64,000 bases of DNA from Agrococcus jejuensis (GCF_007679035.1 NZ_VEFR01000004.1:1-64000), one strand, 5' to 3'; counted from the first letter of the stretch, positions 1-8,916 are shown. Numbers and translations are program-made. The notes: a model not told the origin generated them from the sequence alone.

Positions 1-192
1 ATGGGACTCGGAGACAAGATCTCGAACAAGGCCGAGGAGCTGGGCGGCAAGGCCAAGGAGGCCGTCGGCAACGCGACCGACAACGACCGCCTCGCCGCCG
101 AGGGCCAGAAGGAGCAGGCAGCCGCCAAGGCCAAGCAGGCCGGCGAGCACGTCAAGGACGCCGCCAAGGACGTCTTCGGCGACAAGCAGTAA
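1..192 (+). CDS. CsbD-like general stress protein
   Basis: A 63-residue, highly charged Lys/Ala/Glu-rich protein. Its opening, MGLGDKISNKAEELGGKAKE, and the later GNATDNDRLAAEG stretch match the CsbD family of small stress-induced cytoplasmic proteins of unknown mechanism. The whole chain looks helical, with no membrane segment or signal peptide. The ATG is the first base of the window, so its promoter and ribosome binding site are outside. The length is normal for the family. A perfect hairpin follows 24 bases after the stop, so it is probably a single-gene transcript ending there. Confidence 0.85.
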   Translation: MGLGDKISNKAEELGGKAKEAVGNATDNDRLAAEGQKEQAAAKAKQAGEHVKDAAKDVFGDKQ

Positions 193-215
193 CGACCCGC
201 ACACGGTCGCCAGCC

Positions 216-254
216 ACGGCCGCGACGCGAGCCTCCGGGCCGCGTCGCGGCCGT
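216..254 (+). terminator. Hairpin terminator after the CsbD gene
   Basis: Perfect 14-bp inverted repeat (ACGGCCGCGACGCG at 216-229 and its complement at 241-254) with an 11-base loop. There is no T-tract, as is usual in GC-rich actinobacteria. Confidence 0.65.
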
Positions 255-312
255 CGCTCTTCCGGCGTCGTCCACGCTCGACGCCCCGATCACCTCTCGT
301 GAAGGAGTCATC

Positions 313-714
313 ATGAGCCGCTACACCCGTCGCTCGAGCTCGAGCGGACGACGCATCCCGATGCGCCTGATCGCCGCCGCCGTCGGCGCCGTGCTCGTGA
401 TCGGCAACGGCCTGCTCGTGCTCGGGCCCGTGCTCGGGCTCGTCGGCGCCGCCACCTCCTTCGGCCCCGTCTTCCAGGTGCCCGTCGGTCAGATCGCCAT
501 CGCGATCATCGTGGGCTTCCTCGTCGCGATCGGCTGCGTGGTCCTCGCGGGGATCTCGCGACCGCGAGGGATGTCGTGGACCTTCGTGGTGGCCGCATGG
601 GTCGCGTCGCTCATCGGATCGATCTGGCCGATCGTCGTCACCGCGAACGCGGCGGTCGACCGAGCAGGCGACGTCATCCCGTTCATCACCGAGCTCATCC
701 GCAGCGTCGGCTGA
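313..714 (+). CDS. Small hypothetical membrane protein
   Basis: 133 residues. A Ser/Arg-rich basic N-terminus precedes three or four hydrophobic segments (about residues 18-45, 55-80 and 88-113), so it is an integral membrane protein with a probable cytoplasmic N-terminus. The spacing GAAGGAGTCATC-ATG gives a clear ribosome binding site. It is the first of three closely spaced genes encoding small membrane-associated proteins. No named family is recognised. The resemblance to actinobacterial small stress-related membrane proteins comes only from its position next to a CsbD gene. Confidence 0.75.
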   Translation: MSRYTRRSSSSGRRIPMRLIAAAVGAVLVIGNGLLVLGPVLGLVGAATSFGPVFQVPVGQIAIAIIVGFLVAIGCVVLAGISRPRGMSWTFVVAAWVASLIGSIWPIVVTANAAVDRAGDVIPFITELIRSVG

Positions 715-746
715 GCCATCCGCATCGACAGAGAAGGCAGCCCATC

Positions 747-992
747 ATGCGCAACACCATCCTGATCGTCGGAGGCGTCGCCCTCGTCGGCTTCGTCCTC
801 GGCACCCGTGCCAACCGCCCGACCATCAAGGCCCGAGAGTCGGTGCGCCACCAGCTCGTGCGGCTCTGGAACGACCCCAAGGCCCGCAAGCGTCGCGAGC
901 GCAAGGCGAAGAAGCTGCGCAAGGACGCCGAGCGCACCGGCAAGCACCTCGCCAAGGCGGCCAAGCGCCGCGCCAAGGATCTCGCGCGATGA
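747..992 (+). CDS. Membrane-anchored, Lys/Arg-rich small protein
   Basis: 81 residues. One N-terminal transmembrane segment (about residues 3-22) is followed by a strongly basic, probably helical tail with many KR/RK pairs. The ATG at 747 follows AGAAGGCAG. The stop overlaps the next start in an ATGA, suggesting translational coupling. This single-anchor plus basic-tail form could bind membrane phospholipid, nucleic acid or ribosomes, but no function can be assigned. It is probably co-transcribed with the neighbours on both sides. Confidence 0.72.
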   Translation: MRNTILIVGGVALVGFVLGTRANRPTIKARESVRHQLVRLWNDPKARKRRERKAKKLRKDAERTGKHLAKAAKRRAKDLAR

Positions 993-1291
993 GCGACGAG
1001 ACCCAGCACCCCGACCGCAGCACCCACGAGGAGGACGCCATGAGCGACCAGGACACCCGAACCACCGCCCAGGACGTGCTCGATCGCGGTCGCGCCGCCG
1101 TCGAGCGCGGCGTCCGTGATGCCCGCGACGCCGTCGACGAGGTGCGTGACTCCTCGTCGTTCGGCGACGCCGCCCGTTCGGCGGGTCGCCGCATCCGTCG
1201 CCTCCGCGACGAGCAGCCGCTCGCCTTCGGCATCGGCGTCGCGGTCTCCGCGCTCGTGCTCGCCGGGCTCGTCGCCCGCGCGCAGCGCTGA
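989..1291 (+). CDS. C-tail-anchored helical protein, ElaB/YqjD-like form
   Basis: 100 residues. A hydrophilic, charged helical region (about 20-75) precedes one C-terminal hydrophobic segment (about 78-95) and a short basic end. This form resembles the DUF883/ElaB-YqjD proteins, which anchor in the inner membrane by the C-terminus and can bind ribosomes. The resemblance is in architecture rather than clear sequence identity. The ATG at 989 overlaps the previous stop and has AAGGA upstream. A second in-frame ATG at 1040 has a stronger GAGGAGGA site and would give an 83-residue protein starting MSDQDTRTT. Either start is possible. Confidence 0.7.
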   Translation: MSDETQHPDRSTHEEDAMSDQDTRTTAQDVLDRGRAAVERGVRDARDAVDEVRDSSSFGDAARSAGRRIRRLRDEQPLAFGIGVAVSALVLAGLVARAQR

Positions 1292-1303
1292 CCTGCGCCA
1301 TCA

Positions 1304-1340
1304 CGACCCCGCCCTCGACGCCGCGTCGAGGGCGGGGTCG
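1304..1340. terminator. Hairpin terminator of the small membrane protein operon
   Basis: Long inverted repeat: CGACCCCGCCCTCGACG (1304-1320) pairs with CGTCGAGGGCGGGGTCG (1324-1340) around a 3-base loop. It lies 13 bases after the stop at 1291. Confidence 0.75.
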
Positions 1341-1367
1341 TCTGCGTGCGCCAGACGCAGACTTCGC

Positions 1368-1391
1368 GCCCGACGTCAACCGCCGTCGGGC
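1368..1391. promoter_or_regulatory. Inverted repeat upstream of sugar ABC operon
   Basis: GCCCGACG (1368-1375) and CGTCGGGC (1384-1391) form an 8-bp inverted repeat with an 8-base spacer, about 75 bases before the binding-protein start. It could be an operator for a regulator encoded elsewhere. No LacI gene adjoins this operon. Confidence 0.35.
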
Positions 1392-1466
1392 TCGCGCACC
1401 CGCGCCGCATACTTGCCTTCCCCGAAGGCGGCGACGCGTCGCCGCGGGGCTCGACGAGGAGGACCA

Positions 1467-2768
1467 GTGGCCACGACCGCCCGCAGCACCCTGACCCTCG
1501 GCATGGCCGTCATCACCGCACTCACCCTCACGGGCTGCGCCGGGTTCGGCGGCGGCGGAGGCAGCGGCGACGCCGACGACGACACCCTCACGTTCACCAC
1601 CTGGGCGAGCGAGTCCGAGCAGGCGGCGTTCGAGGATCTCGTGGCCCAGTTCGAGCAGGAGTCGGGTGCGACCGTCGAGCTCAACGTCGTACCGTACGAG
1701 CAGATGTTCACGAACATCGACGCGCAGCTCGGCTCCGGCGACGCTCCCGACATCTTCCGCGTCGACTACGGCAACCTGGGCGTCTACTCGAGCCAGGAGC
1801 AGCTGCTCGACCTCTCGTCGTACTTCTCCGACGAGGAGGTCGACGCGTTCACGCCCGCCATGTGGGAGGCGGTCTCGTTCGACGGCGTCCCCTACGGCGT
1901 GCCGCACCAGACCGACGTCTCGGCGCTGCTGGTGAACCTCGACATGCTCGCCGCCGCAGGCATCGACACGTCGACGCTGCCGACGACGCAGGACGACGCG
2001 TGGACGTGGGACGAGTTCGCCGAGGTCGCGACGCAGCTGCGCGCATCCATGCCGGCCGAGCAGTACCCGTTCGTCGTGAACTGGCAGCAGGGCGGCGTGC
2101 TGCGCTGGCTCTCGTGGCTCTTCCAGGCGGGAGGCTCGCTCATGGACGAGGACGGCACCCCGCAGATCGACTCGCCCGAGGGTGCGGCGGCGCTCGACTT
2201 CACGCGCTCGTTCTACGACCAGCAGTGGGTGCCGCCGGCGTCGACGCCCACGGGCACCGTCTACGCCGACTCCCTCTTCTCGGAGCAGACGACGGCCATG
2301 GCGTTCGTCGGGTCGTTCCTCGTGCCCGACCTCGACTACTTCAACGAGTTCGAGTGGACGGCGCTGCCCATGCCGCGCGACGAGCGCGGCGCGACCGACC
2401 TCGGCGGCAACGCCCTGGTCGCGACCGCCGACGCCGCCGACCCCGACCTCGCCGCGGAGTTCCTGCGCTTCATGGCCTCCGAGGACGCCATGTCGTCGTT
2501 CTGCGGCGCCACGAACGAGCTGCCCACGCTCACGGCGCTCGAGGGCGACGCCGTCGAGTTCGCCATCCGACCCGACCTCATGCCCGTCTTCGTCGACCAG
2601 GCGACGACGATCGAGCCGCAGGACGTGGCACAGCTCACGTCGCCCGCGATCGCCGAGATCGGCGTCGCGATGAGCACCGAGCTCGAGGCGGCGTTCGTGC
2701 AGGGGCAGTCGACCGAGGACACGCTCGCGAACCTCGACGCCGCCATCTCGGAGGCGACGGGCTCGTGA
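1467..2768 (+). CDS. Sugar ABC transporter substrate-binding lipoprotein
   Basis: 433 residues, a family 1 extracellular solute-binding protein of a CUT1-type carbohydrate importer. The N-terminus is a lipoprotein signal peptide with lipobox L-T-G-C, putting the lipidated Cys at residue 24, followed by a Gly-rich linker. The mature domain begins TLTFTTWASESEQAAFEDLV, typical of the family. The GTG start at 1467 follows GAGGAGGACCA. It is the first gene of a three-gene operon and its stop overlaps the permease start by 4 bases. The sugar cannot be read from sequence. An upstream in-frame extension from 1116 is rejected because it lacks a signal-peptide context. Confidence 0.9.
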   Translation: MATTARSTLTLGMAVITALTLTGCAGFGGGGGSGDADDDTLTFTTWASESEQAAFEDLVAQFEQESGATVELNVVPYEQMFTNIDAQLGSGDAPDIFRVDYGNLGVYSSQEQLLDLSSYFSDEEVDAFTPAMWEAVSFDGVPYGVPHQTDVSALLVNLDMLAAAGIDTSTLPTTQDDAWTWDEFAEVATQLRASMPAEQYPFVVNWQQGGVLRWLSWLFQAGGSLMDEDGTPQIDSPEGAAALDFTRSFYDQQWVPPASTPTGTVYADSLFSEQTTAMAFVGSFLVPDLDYFNEFEWTALPMPRDERGATDLGGNALVATADAADPDLAAEFLRFMASEDAMSSFCGATNELPTLTALEGDAVEFAIRPDLMPVFVDQATTIEPQDVAQLTSPAIAEIGVAMSTELEAAFVQGQSTEDTLANLDAAISEATGS

Positions 2769-3709
2769 CGACGGCCGCCGTGCGCGACGGTCGACGAGGC
2801 GGCACGCCGCCTGCCCGGCCGCGCGCCGGCGCGCGCAGAGCGCGACGGCGCGAGGGGCTGGTCGGCTGGGCCTTCCTCGCCCCGAACCTCGTGCTCATGA
2901 TCGGCTTCCTCTTCGTGCCGATCGTGGTCGCGGTGCAGCTGTCGCTCCAGGAGACTCGCGGCTTCGGCGACCCCGAGTGGGTGGGCCTCGAGAACTACCG
3001 GACGATGGTCGAGGATCCCGACTTCTGGCGCAGCCTCGCGAACACGGTGCTGTTCACGGCCGTCACCGTGCCGATCGAGCTCGCCGCCGGCCTCGGCCTC
3101 GCCGTGCTGCTCAACTCCGCGCTGCCGGCGCGCGGGCTGCTGCGCACGCTGCTCGTGCTGCCGATGGTCGTGTCGGGCGTCGCCTCGGCGATGATCGCCG
3201 TCATCCTCTTCTACGAGTCGAACGGGCTCGTGAACAAGGTGCTCGAGGCGGTGGGCCTGAGCCGCGTCGCCTGGCAGTCCGAGGGCGCGCCCGCGATGCT
3301 CTCGGTGATCCTCGTCGCCATCTGGCTGCGGCTCGGCTTCAACATGGTCATCTACCTCGCGGGCCTGCAGTCGATCGAGCCCGAGCTCTACGAGGCGGCG
3401 CGCATCGACGGCGCCTCGAAGTGGCAGCAGCTGCGGCTCATCACCGTGCCGCTGCTCGGCCCGTCGACCTTCTTCCTGCTGATCATGAACGTCATCGCGT
3501 CGTTCCAGGTGTTCGACGTCATCTTCGTCATGACCGGGGGAGGGCCCTCGGGGGCGACGAGCGTGCTCGTCACCTACGCGTACCGCAACGGCTTCCAGAT
3601 CCGGGAGCAGGGCTACGGCGCCGCGCTCGGCATCGTCATCCTGCTCATCACCCTCGTGTTCACGTTCGTGCAGTGGCGCACGAGCCGCACCCGCGACCTC
3701 GCCGGCTAG
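2765..3709 (+). CDS. Sugar ABC transporter permease (MalF-type)
   Basis: 314 residues with about six transmembrane segments. It opens with a basic cytoplasmic stretch and then GWAFLAPNLVLMIGFLFVP, the usual first helix of CUT1 MalF-type permeases. The EAA loop that contacts the ATPase is visible as EAARIDGASKWQQL near residues 212-225. The GTG start overlaps the binding-protein stop (GTGA), indicating translational coupling. It pairs with the next permease to form the channel. No ATPase gene follows, so the complex must use an ATPase encoded elsewhere (MsiK-like sharing is known in actinobacteria). Confidence 0.9.
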   Translation: MTTAAVRDGRRGGTPPARPRAGARRARRREGLVGWAFLAPNLVLMIGFLFVPIVVAVQLSLQETRGFGDPEWVGLENYRTMVEDPDFWRSLANTVLFTAVTVPIELAAGLGLAVLLNSALPARGLLRTLLVLPMVVSGVASAMIAVILFYESNGLVNKVLEAVGLSRVAWQSEGAPAMLSVILVAIWLRLGFNMVIYLAGLQSIEPELYEAARIDGASKWQQLRLITVPLLGPSTFFLLIMNVIASFQVFDVIFVMTGGGPSGATSVLVTYAYRNGFQIREQGYGAALGIVILLITLVFTFVQWRTSRTRDLAG

Positions 3710-3717
3710 GAGGCATC

Positions 3718-4617
3718 GTGACCGCTCCCGCGCATCAGCTGCCCGCCCAGGCGGCGACCGTCGCCGCGCCCCAGCGGCCCCGCCGCCGCTCGCGCGGGAC
3801 CGAGTCGCGTCGCGGCATCGTGTGGCGCACGATCGTCGCCGTGGTCGTCACCGCGATCGTCGTCTTCCCGCTCTACTGGATGCTCGTCGTGGCGTTCTCG
3901 CCGCGCGGCGAGATCTTCGAGCCGGGGCTGCGCCTGTGGCCGTCGACCTTCACGCTCGAGAACTTCGAGAAGATCTTCGACCGCTACCCGGTGCTCGGCT
4001 GGTTCGGCAACTCGCTCGTCATCGGCGTCTTCGTGATGGTGCTGACGACGGCGCTCAACCTGCTCGCCGGCTACGCGTTCGCCCGGCTCCGCTTCCGCGG
4101 CCGCACCGGCATCTTCCTGCTGACGCTGTCGACGATGATGATCCCGGTGCAGGCGATCATGGTCGCCCAGTTCCGCCTCGTCGTCGACATCGGCGTCTAC
4201 GGCACGTACTGGGGCGTGATCCTGCCCGGCGCCGCGGCCGCCTTCGGCATCTTCCTGGCGCGGCAGTTCTTCCTCTCGATCCCCGACGAGCTCGTCGAGG
4301 CCGCTCGGCTCGACGGTGCCGGCCATCTGCGCATCTTCCTGCAGATCGTGCTGCCGCTGTCGCGGCCGCTCATCGCCGTGCTGCTGCTGCTCACGTTCCT
4401 CGGATCGTGGAACGACTTCGCGTGGCCGCTCATCGCCCTCAAGGAGAACGACCTGTTCACGCTGCCGGTGGGCCTGCTCTACCTCAAGGGCCAGACGACG
4501 CCCGACTACAACGCGATCATGGCGATGGCGCTCGTGTCGGTGCTGCCGATGGTGCTGCTGTTCCTCTTCTTCCAGCGCTACTTCGTGCAGGGATTCGCTC
4601 GCAGCGGCATCCGCTAG
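3718..4617 (+). CDS. Sugar ABC transporter permease (MalG-type)
   Basis: 299 residues. A basic N-terminus is followed by six predicted membrane helices. The MalG-type EAA loop reads EAARLDGAGHLRIFLQIVLP, near residues 197-216. The GTG start at 3718 lies 7 bases after TAGGAGG, a strong ribosome binding site that overlaps the previous stop. It is the last gene of the cassette. Its TAG shares bases with the stop of the convergent kinase gene on the other strand (4614-4617), so the two transcripts meet with no intergenic terminator. Confidence 0.9.
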   Translation: MTAPAHQLPAQAATVAAPQRPRRRSRGTESRRGIVWRTIVAVVVTAIVVFPLYWMLVVAFSPRGEIFEPGLRLWPSTFTLENFEKIFDRYPVLGWFGNSLVIGVFVMVLTTALNLLAGYAFARLRFRGRTGIFLLTLSTMMIPVQAIMVAQFRLVVDIGVYGTYWGVILPGAAAAFGIFLARQFFLSIPDELVEAARLDGAGHLRIFLQIVLPLSRPLIAVLLLLTFLGSWNDFAWPLIALKENDLFTLPVGLLYLKGQTTPDYNAIMAMALVSVLPMVLLFLFFQRYFVQGFARSGIR

Positions 4618-5660
4618 CCGCCGGGCGGCGGCTCGAGCCCGAGTCGCCGCAGCTCGTGCTCGACGAGCGTGACGAGGCCGTCGGGGCCGAGGATGCCGTC
4701 GATGGTCGCGAGGTGCTCGTCGCCGCCGGCGTCGAGGGCGCGCTGCATCGTGAGCACGACGTCCTCGATGGCTCGCACGCAGCCGAAGCGGGCGATGCGC
4801 TGCTCGTCGACGACCGCGTCACGCCCGTAGCCGTCGCGGAAGCGTCGCCGATGCTGCTCGCCGATGGGCTTCGAGAACAGCACGCCCAGCTCGACGAGCA
4901 TGAGGTCGACCTCGCGCGGCGCGACGGCGGCCTCGTCGAAGTCGATGAGCCAGGGGCGCCCGTGGCGATCGACGACGACGTTGCCGAGGTGCGGGTCGCC
5001 GTGCAGCGTGACGCGCGACGTGGGCGTCCGCGATCGCTTGAGCGCGCGCTCGGCGCGCGCGAGGTGGTCCAGCCGGTCGCGAGCCTCGGCCCAGCGCGCT
5101 CGCACCGCCGCCGTCGAGGCGTCGTCGTCGGCTGCCGCGAGCCGCGCGTCGAGATCGGCCAGCAGCGCGCGCGGCGCGCGCGCGAACCGGCGGATGCCGC
5201 GCCTGGGCACCGACGCTCGCTGCGGCGGCAGGTGGTCGTGCACCGATCGCAGGGTGCGGCCGAGCCGCTCCCAGTCGACGTCGTCGATGGCGACGTCGAC
5301 GGCGTCGATGCCCTCGACCCACGCGCTCACGACGATGCCGACGCCCGCGACCTCCGCGCCGACGCGACCGTCGCGCGTCCGCAGCGGCGGCACGATGCCC
5401 TCCGCGCCGTCGAGCGCGAGCGACGATGCCACGTGCAGGCCGAACGCGACGTCGCGCACGGTGACCTTGACGCTCCACCGTCGCCCGTCGTCGTCGGTCG
5501 CCGCCCACACGACCGCCTCGCCATCCCAGCCGCCGGCGATCGGCTCGAGGGATGCGACCGCGATGCCGTACTCGTCGGCGAGCACGCGCGCGATCCGCGC
5601 CGCGTCGAGGTCGTGCGGCGTCGCCGCGTCAGGAGCGGGCGCGGCGGGCTCGGACGGCAT
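4614..5660 (-). CDS. APH/choline-kinase-type phosphotransferase
   Basis: 348 residues, aminoglycoside-phosphotransferase-like kinase fold. Visible elements are a nucleotide-binding Lys in RWSVKVTV (Lys65), the catalytic loop HGDPHLGN at 220-227 (Asp222, Asn227) and the metal-binding LIDFDEA (Asp240). The family phosphorylates small molecules such as aminoglycosides, sugars, homoserine or choline. The substrate here is unknown and resistance should not be assumed. The ATG at 5660 has a TACGCT -10 element 7 bases before it, so the mRNA is probably leaderless. It lies between two sugar importers, which makes a sugar kinase role possible but unproven. Confidence 0.82.
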   Translation of the reverse strand: MPSEPAAPAPDAATPHDLDAARIARVLADEYGIAVASLEPIAGGWDGEAVVWAATDDDGRRWSVKVTVRDVAFGLHVASSLALDGAEGIVPPLRTRDGRVGAEVAGVGIVVSAWVEGIDAVDVAIDDVDWERLGRTLRSVHDHLPPQRASVPRRGIRRFARAPRALLADLDARLAAADDDASTAAVRARWAEARDRLDHLARAERALKRSRTPTSRVTLHGDPHLGNVVVDRHGRPWLIDFDEAAVAPREVDLMLVELGVLFSKPIGEQHRRRFRDGYGRDAVVDEQRIARFGCVRAIEDVVLTMQRALDAGGDEHLATIDGILGPDGLVTLVEHELRRLGLEPPPGG

Positions 5661-5667
5661 GGACGCG

Positions 5668-5673
5668 AGCGTA
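5668..5673 (-). promoter_or_regulatory. Leaderless -10 element of the kinase gene
   Basis: On the minus strand TACGCT ends 7 bases before the ATG at 5660. This leaves no room for a ribosome binding site. Confidence 0.55.
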
Positions 5674-5682
5674 GTCGGCGAC

Positions 5683-6516
5683 CTATCCCTTCTCGGCGCC
5701 CTCCGTCGTCGACATGATGCGGCGCTGGAAGATGAAGAACACGATCGCGACCGGGATCGTCATGAGCACCGCCGCCGCGAGCTTCAGCGGGAACTGGCTG
5801 CCCGATCCCAGCTGGCCGGAGACGAGCGATGCGACGCCGGTCGTGAGCGTGTTGAGCTCGGGGCTCTGGCGCGAGACGACGAAGTGCGCGAACTCGTTCC
5901 ACGACCCCTGGAACGACAGGATCGTGAGCGTCACGAGCGCGGGGGCCGCCATCGGCAGCGTGACCGACCAGAAGGTGCGGAAGACGCCGGCGCCGTCGAT
6001 GCGCGCCGCCTCCTCGATCGACACGGGGATCGAGTCGAAGAACTGCTTCATGATGAAGATGCCCGCCGCATCCGCCAGCAGCGGGATGATCATGCCCGCG
6101 TACGAGTCGTAGAGCGAGAGCTCCTTGAGCACGAGGAAGCGCGGCACCATGAGCACGACGGTCGGCACCGCCATGACGCCGATGAACAGGCCGAACACCC
6201 ACGAGCGGCCGCGGAACCGCAGCCGCGAGAGCGCGTAGCCCGCGAGCGAGTCGAAGAAGACGCGGCCCAGGGTGACGCAGAGGGTGACGATGACCGAGTT
6301 GACGCCCCACAGTCCGATGTCCGTGCCCGTGAAGAGACGCTCGTAGGCGGCGAACGTCGGCGTCTCGGGGATGAGCGACAGCGGCTGCGCCACCGCCTCG
6401 CCGTCGGTCTTGAACGACGACGCGACCGAGATGAGGAACGGGTAGAGGTAGGCGACGGCGAGCAGGATGAGCACGACGTAGCCTGCGACGAGGCCTGCGG
6501 TGATGCGCTGCTTCAT
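5683..6516 (-). CDS. Sugar ABC transporter permease (MalG-type)
   Basis: 277 residues, a six-helix CUT1 permease. The EAA loop reads EEAARIDGAGVFRTFWSVTLP in the C-terminal half. The ATG at 6516 overlaps the stop of the upstream permease by 4 bases (ATGA), so I reject the much longer in-frame opening that runs back through that gene. It is the last gene of an operon ordered LacI, binding protein, permease, permease. No ATPase gene is present in or near the operon. The C-terminus ends with a short charged tail (TTEGAEKG). Confidence 0.9.
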   Translation of the reverse strand: MKQRITAGLVAGYVVLILLAVAYLYPFLISVASSFKTDGEAVAQPLSLIPETPTFAAYERLFTGTDIGLWGVNSVIVTLCVTLGRVFFDSLAGYALSRLRFRGRSWVFGLFIGVMAVPTVVLMVPRFLVLKELSLYDSYAGMIIPLLADAAGIFIMKQFFDSIPVSIEEAARIDGAGVFRTFWSVTLPMAAPALVTLTILSFQGSWNEFAHFVVSRQSPELNTLTTGVASLVSGQLGSGSQFPLKLAAAVLMTIPVAIVFFIFQRRIMSTTEGAEKG

Positions 6517-7679
6517 CCGCCCACTCCCTTCTGGGTGGGCCCGGCTCTCAGCCGGGCCGTGCCCTGCGCGACGCCGCCGTCGGCGCTCGCGATCGTGCGC
6601 GGCCTGCGCCGCCAGAACGGCTTCGCGGGCTCGTCGCGGTCCCGCAGCACGAACCGCTGCAGCAGCGAGAACGCGATGATGATGAGGAAGAGCACGAAGG
6701 CGATCGCGGCGGCGATGCCTGGCTCGTTCTCGGTGAAGGCCTGGTCGTAGGCCATGTAGGCAGGGCTCGTGAGGGTCGCCGCCGCGGGCGTGCCGCGCGT
6801 GAGGTACACCTGGTCGAACACCTGCCACGTGCCGATGAGACCGAGGGTCAGCACGGTGAAGAGCACGGGCCGCAGCATCGGCAGCGTCACGCCGAAGAAC
6901 GCCTGGCGGGGGCTCGCGCCGTCCATGATCGCCGCCTCGCCGATCTCGGCGCCCACCGACTGCAGCCCCGCGAGGAACAGCAGCATGAAGGTGCCCGACG
7001 TCGTGAAGACGGCCATCACGATGAGCACGAGCTGCGCGACCGACGGGCCGGCCGCCCACTCCCATGCGCTCTGGCCGAGGAAGCCGGGCTCGCCCCATCC
7101 ACCGGGCTGCCCGCCGCCGAGCGCGCCCACGAGCACGTGCACGACGCCGCGCGGGTCGGCCATCCAGTTGGGGCCGTCGACCTGCAGCCACGCGAGCACG
7201 GCGTTGACGGCGCCGGATGCCTGGAAGAGGAAGAGGAAGACGCCCGTGATGGCGATCGACGACGTGACCGACGGGAAGTAGAACGCGGTGCGGAAGAAGC
7301 CCTTCGCCTTCAGGAGCCGTCGATTGACCTGCACCGCGAGGAACAGCGACAGCGCCGTCTGCAGCGGCACGACGAGCAGCACGTAGAAGAGGTTGTTGCG
7401 CAGCGCGCGGCCGAAGAGGTCGCGGGTGAGCCGGTCGTCGGTCGTGATCGCCTGGTAGTTCTCGAGGCCGACGACGTCGACCCGGTCGTTGAACAGGGGC
7501 GAGTTGCGGCCGTTCCAGTCGGTGAACGACACGAAGAGGGCCAGCAGGATCGGCGCGATGAGGAAGACGCCGACGATCACGAGGGCGGGCGCGACGAACA
7601 GCCAGCCGGCCGCCGTCTCCCCGCCGCGCGTGCTCCCGCGACGTCGCACCCGCGCCGTCGCGGGAGCACGCGTTGCCAT
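6513..7679 (-). CDS. Sugar ABC transporter permease (MalF-type)
   Basis: 388 residues, longer than the usual ~300 of MalF-type partners. The first helix is GWLFVAPALVIVGVFLIAP. The periplasmic loop between helices 3 and 4 is expanded by a Gly/Trp-rich stretch of about 60 residues (around 160-225). The EAA loop is degenerate at one position (EAAIMDGASPRQAF). The ATG at 7679 lies just after the stop of the binding protein at 7684. The expanded loop may contact the binding protein, as the P2 loop does in E. coli MalF; this is inference. Confidence 0.88.
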   Translation of the reverse strand: MATRAPATARVRRRGSTRGGETAAGWLFVAPALVIVGVFLIAPILLALFVSFTDWNGRNSPLFNDRVDVVGLENYQAITTDDRLTRDLFGRALRNNLFYVLLVVPLQTALSLFLAVQVNRRLLKAKGFFRTAFYFPSVTSSIAITGVFLFLFQASGAVNAVLAWLQVDGPNWMADPRGVVHVLVGALGGGQPGGWGEPGFLGQSAWEWAAGPSVAQLVLIVMAVFTTSGTFMLLFLAGLQSVGAEIGEAAIMDGASPRQAFFGVTLPMLRPVLFTVLTLGLIGTWQVFDQVYLTRGTPAAATLTSPAYMAYDQAFTENEPGIAAAIAFVLFLIIIAFSLLQRFVLRDRDEPAKPFWRRRPRTIASADGGVAQGTARLRAGPTQKGVGG

Positions 7680-7683
7680 CAGG

Positions 7684-8916
7684 TCACTCCACCTCGGAAT
7701 AGGCGTCCTCGAGCTGCCCCTGCAGCGTCGTGAGGATCGCCTGCGGATCGGCCGTCGCGAGCGTCGGCACCACCGTGTTGAACTCGCCGACCACCTCGGA
7801 GGCGCCGGGGAACGCGACGGGGCTCACCGCGTAGTCGGCGCCGGCCACGAAGGCCGCGTTCTCGGGGTAGGTCTCCGCGTACGTCGCCGCAGCGGTCTCC
7901 GTCGACGGGATGACGCCGAACGCGTCGGCGAACGCGAGCTGCTGCTCGTCGCTCGTGAGGAACTCGACGAGGCTCGCCGCATCGTCGGCCGTGTCGGCGC
8001 CCTCGGGGATGCCCCAGCAGTTCGAGAACGTGTAGGTGCCCTGGCCGCCGGGGCCCGCGGGCAGCTCGGCGATCTGGTAGCTCACGTCGGGGAAGTCGTT
8101 CTCGAGCGCGCCCGCGATCCACGGACCCTCGATGACCATCGCCGCCTGCTGGTTGCCGAACGCCTCGCCGCCCCAGCCGGCGCCGAGGTCGGCGGGCCAT
8201 GCGAGCGAGCCTGCCGAGAGCAGGCCCTGCAGGTAGGTGAGCGCCTCGACGTTCTCGGGGCTGTCGGCCGTCACCTCGTCGCCGTCCATGAGGCCGCCGC
8301 CCGCCTGCTCCATGAAGACGCCGACGCGCGCGTACTCGGCGCCCATCGACAGGCCGACGGTGTCGCCGGTCGTGAGGGTCTGGGCCACGGTGGCGAGCGA
8401 GTCCCAGTCGGTGGGGATGTCGGCGTCGGTCAGGCCGGCAGCCGCCCACAGGTCGGTGTTGATGACGAGGCCGAGGGTCGAGAAGTCCTTCGGGTCGCAG
8501 ACGAGCTCGCCGTCGTACGAGAACGTGTCGGCGAGGGCGGGGTAGAAGTCGCCCGCGTTGTCGAGACCCGCTGCGTACGGCTCGAGGTAGTCGTCGGCCG
8601 CGTAGGTCTGGAACTGGTCCCACGACATGTAGAAGAGGTCCGGCGGGATGTCGCCGGCGAAGCCCTGCGCGAGCTCCTGACCCAGGTCGGAGGCCACGAC
8701 GACCTCGACCGCGACGCCCGACTCCTCGGTCCACGCGTCGACGGCCGCCTGCACGGCGTTCGTCTCGGCGTCGCCCGACGTGCCGATGAGCACCTGCAGC
8801 GGCTCGTCGCCGCCGCCTCCGCTGCCGCCGCCCGAGCAGCCTGCGAGCGCGAGCGCTCCGATGCCTGCGATCGAGGCGATCTGCAGGGCGCGTCCTTGCC
8901 TCCTGCGATGCGTCAT
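7684..8916 (-). CDS. Sugar ABC transporter substrate-binding lipoprotein
   Basis: 410 residues. A lipoprotein signal peptide with A-L-A-G-C places the lipidated Cys at residue 27, followed by SGGGSGGGGDE. The mature part begins PLQVLIGTSGDAETNAVQA, a family 1 solute-binding protein. The ATG at 8916 overlaps the stop of the LacI gene (8913-8916), so regulator and transporter are translationally coupled. The ligand is unknown. Co-control with the divergent glucosidase gene by the same LacI protein would suggest an alpha-glucoside or oligosaccharide. Confidence 0.9.
   Translation of the reverse strand: MTHRRRQGRALQIASIAGIGALALAGCSGGGSGGGGDEPLQVLIGTSGDAETNAVQAAVDAWTEESGVAVEVVVASDLGQELAQGFAGDIPPDLFYMSWDQFQTYAADDYLEPYAAGLDNAGDFYPALADTFSYDGELVCDPKDFSTLGLVINTDLWAAAGLTDADIPTDWDSLATVAQTLTTGDTVGLSMGAEYARVGVFMEQAGGGLMDGDEVTADSPENVEALTYLQGLLSAGSLAWPADLGAGWGGEAFGNQQAAMVIEGPWIAGALENDFPDVSYQIAELPAGPGGQGTYTFSNCWGIPEGADTADDAASLVEFLTSDEQQLAFADAFGVIPSTETAAATYAETYPENAAFVAGADYAVSPVAFPGASEVVGEFNTVVPTLATADPQAILTTLQGQLEDAYSEVE

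Noticed and set aside
4614..5660. Aminoglycoside resistance gene
   Set aside because: The APH fold alone does not show resistance. The sequence is not close to a known resistance enzyme, and the context is sugar transport.
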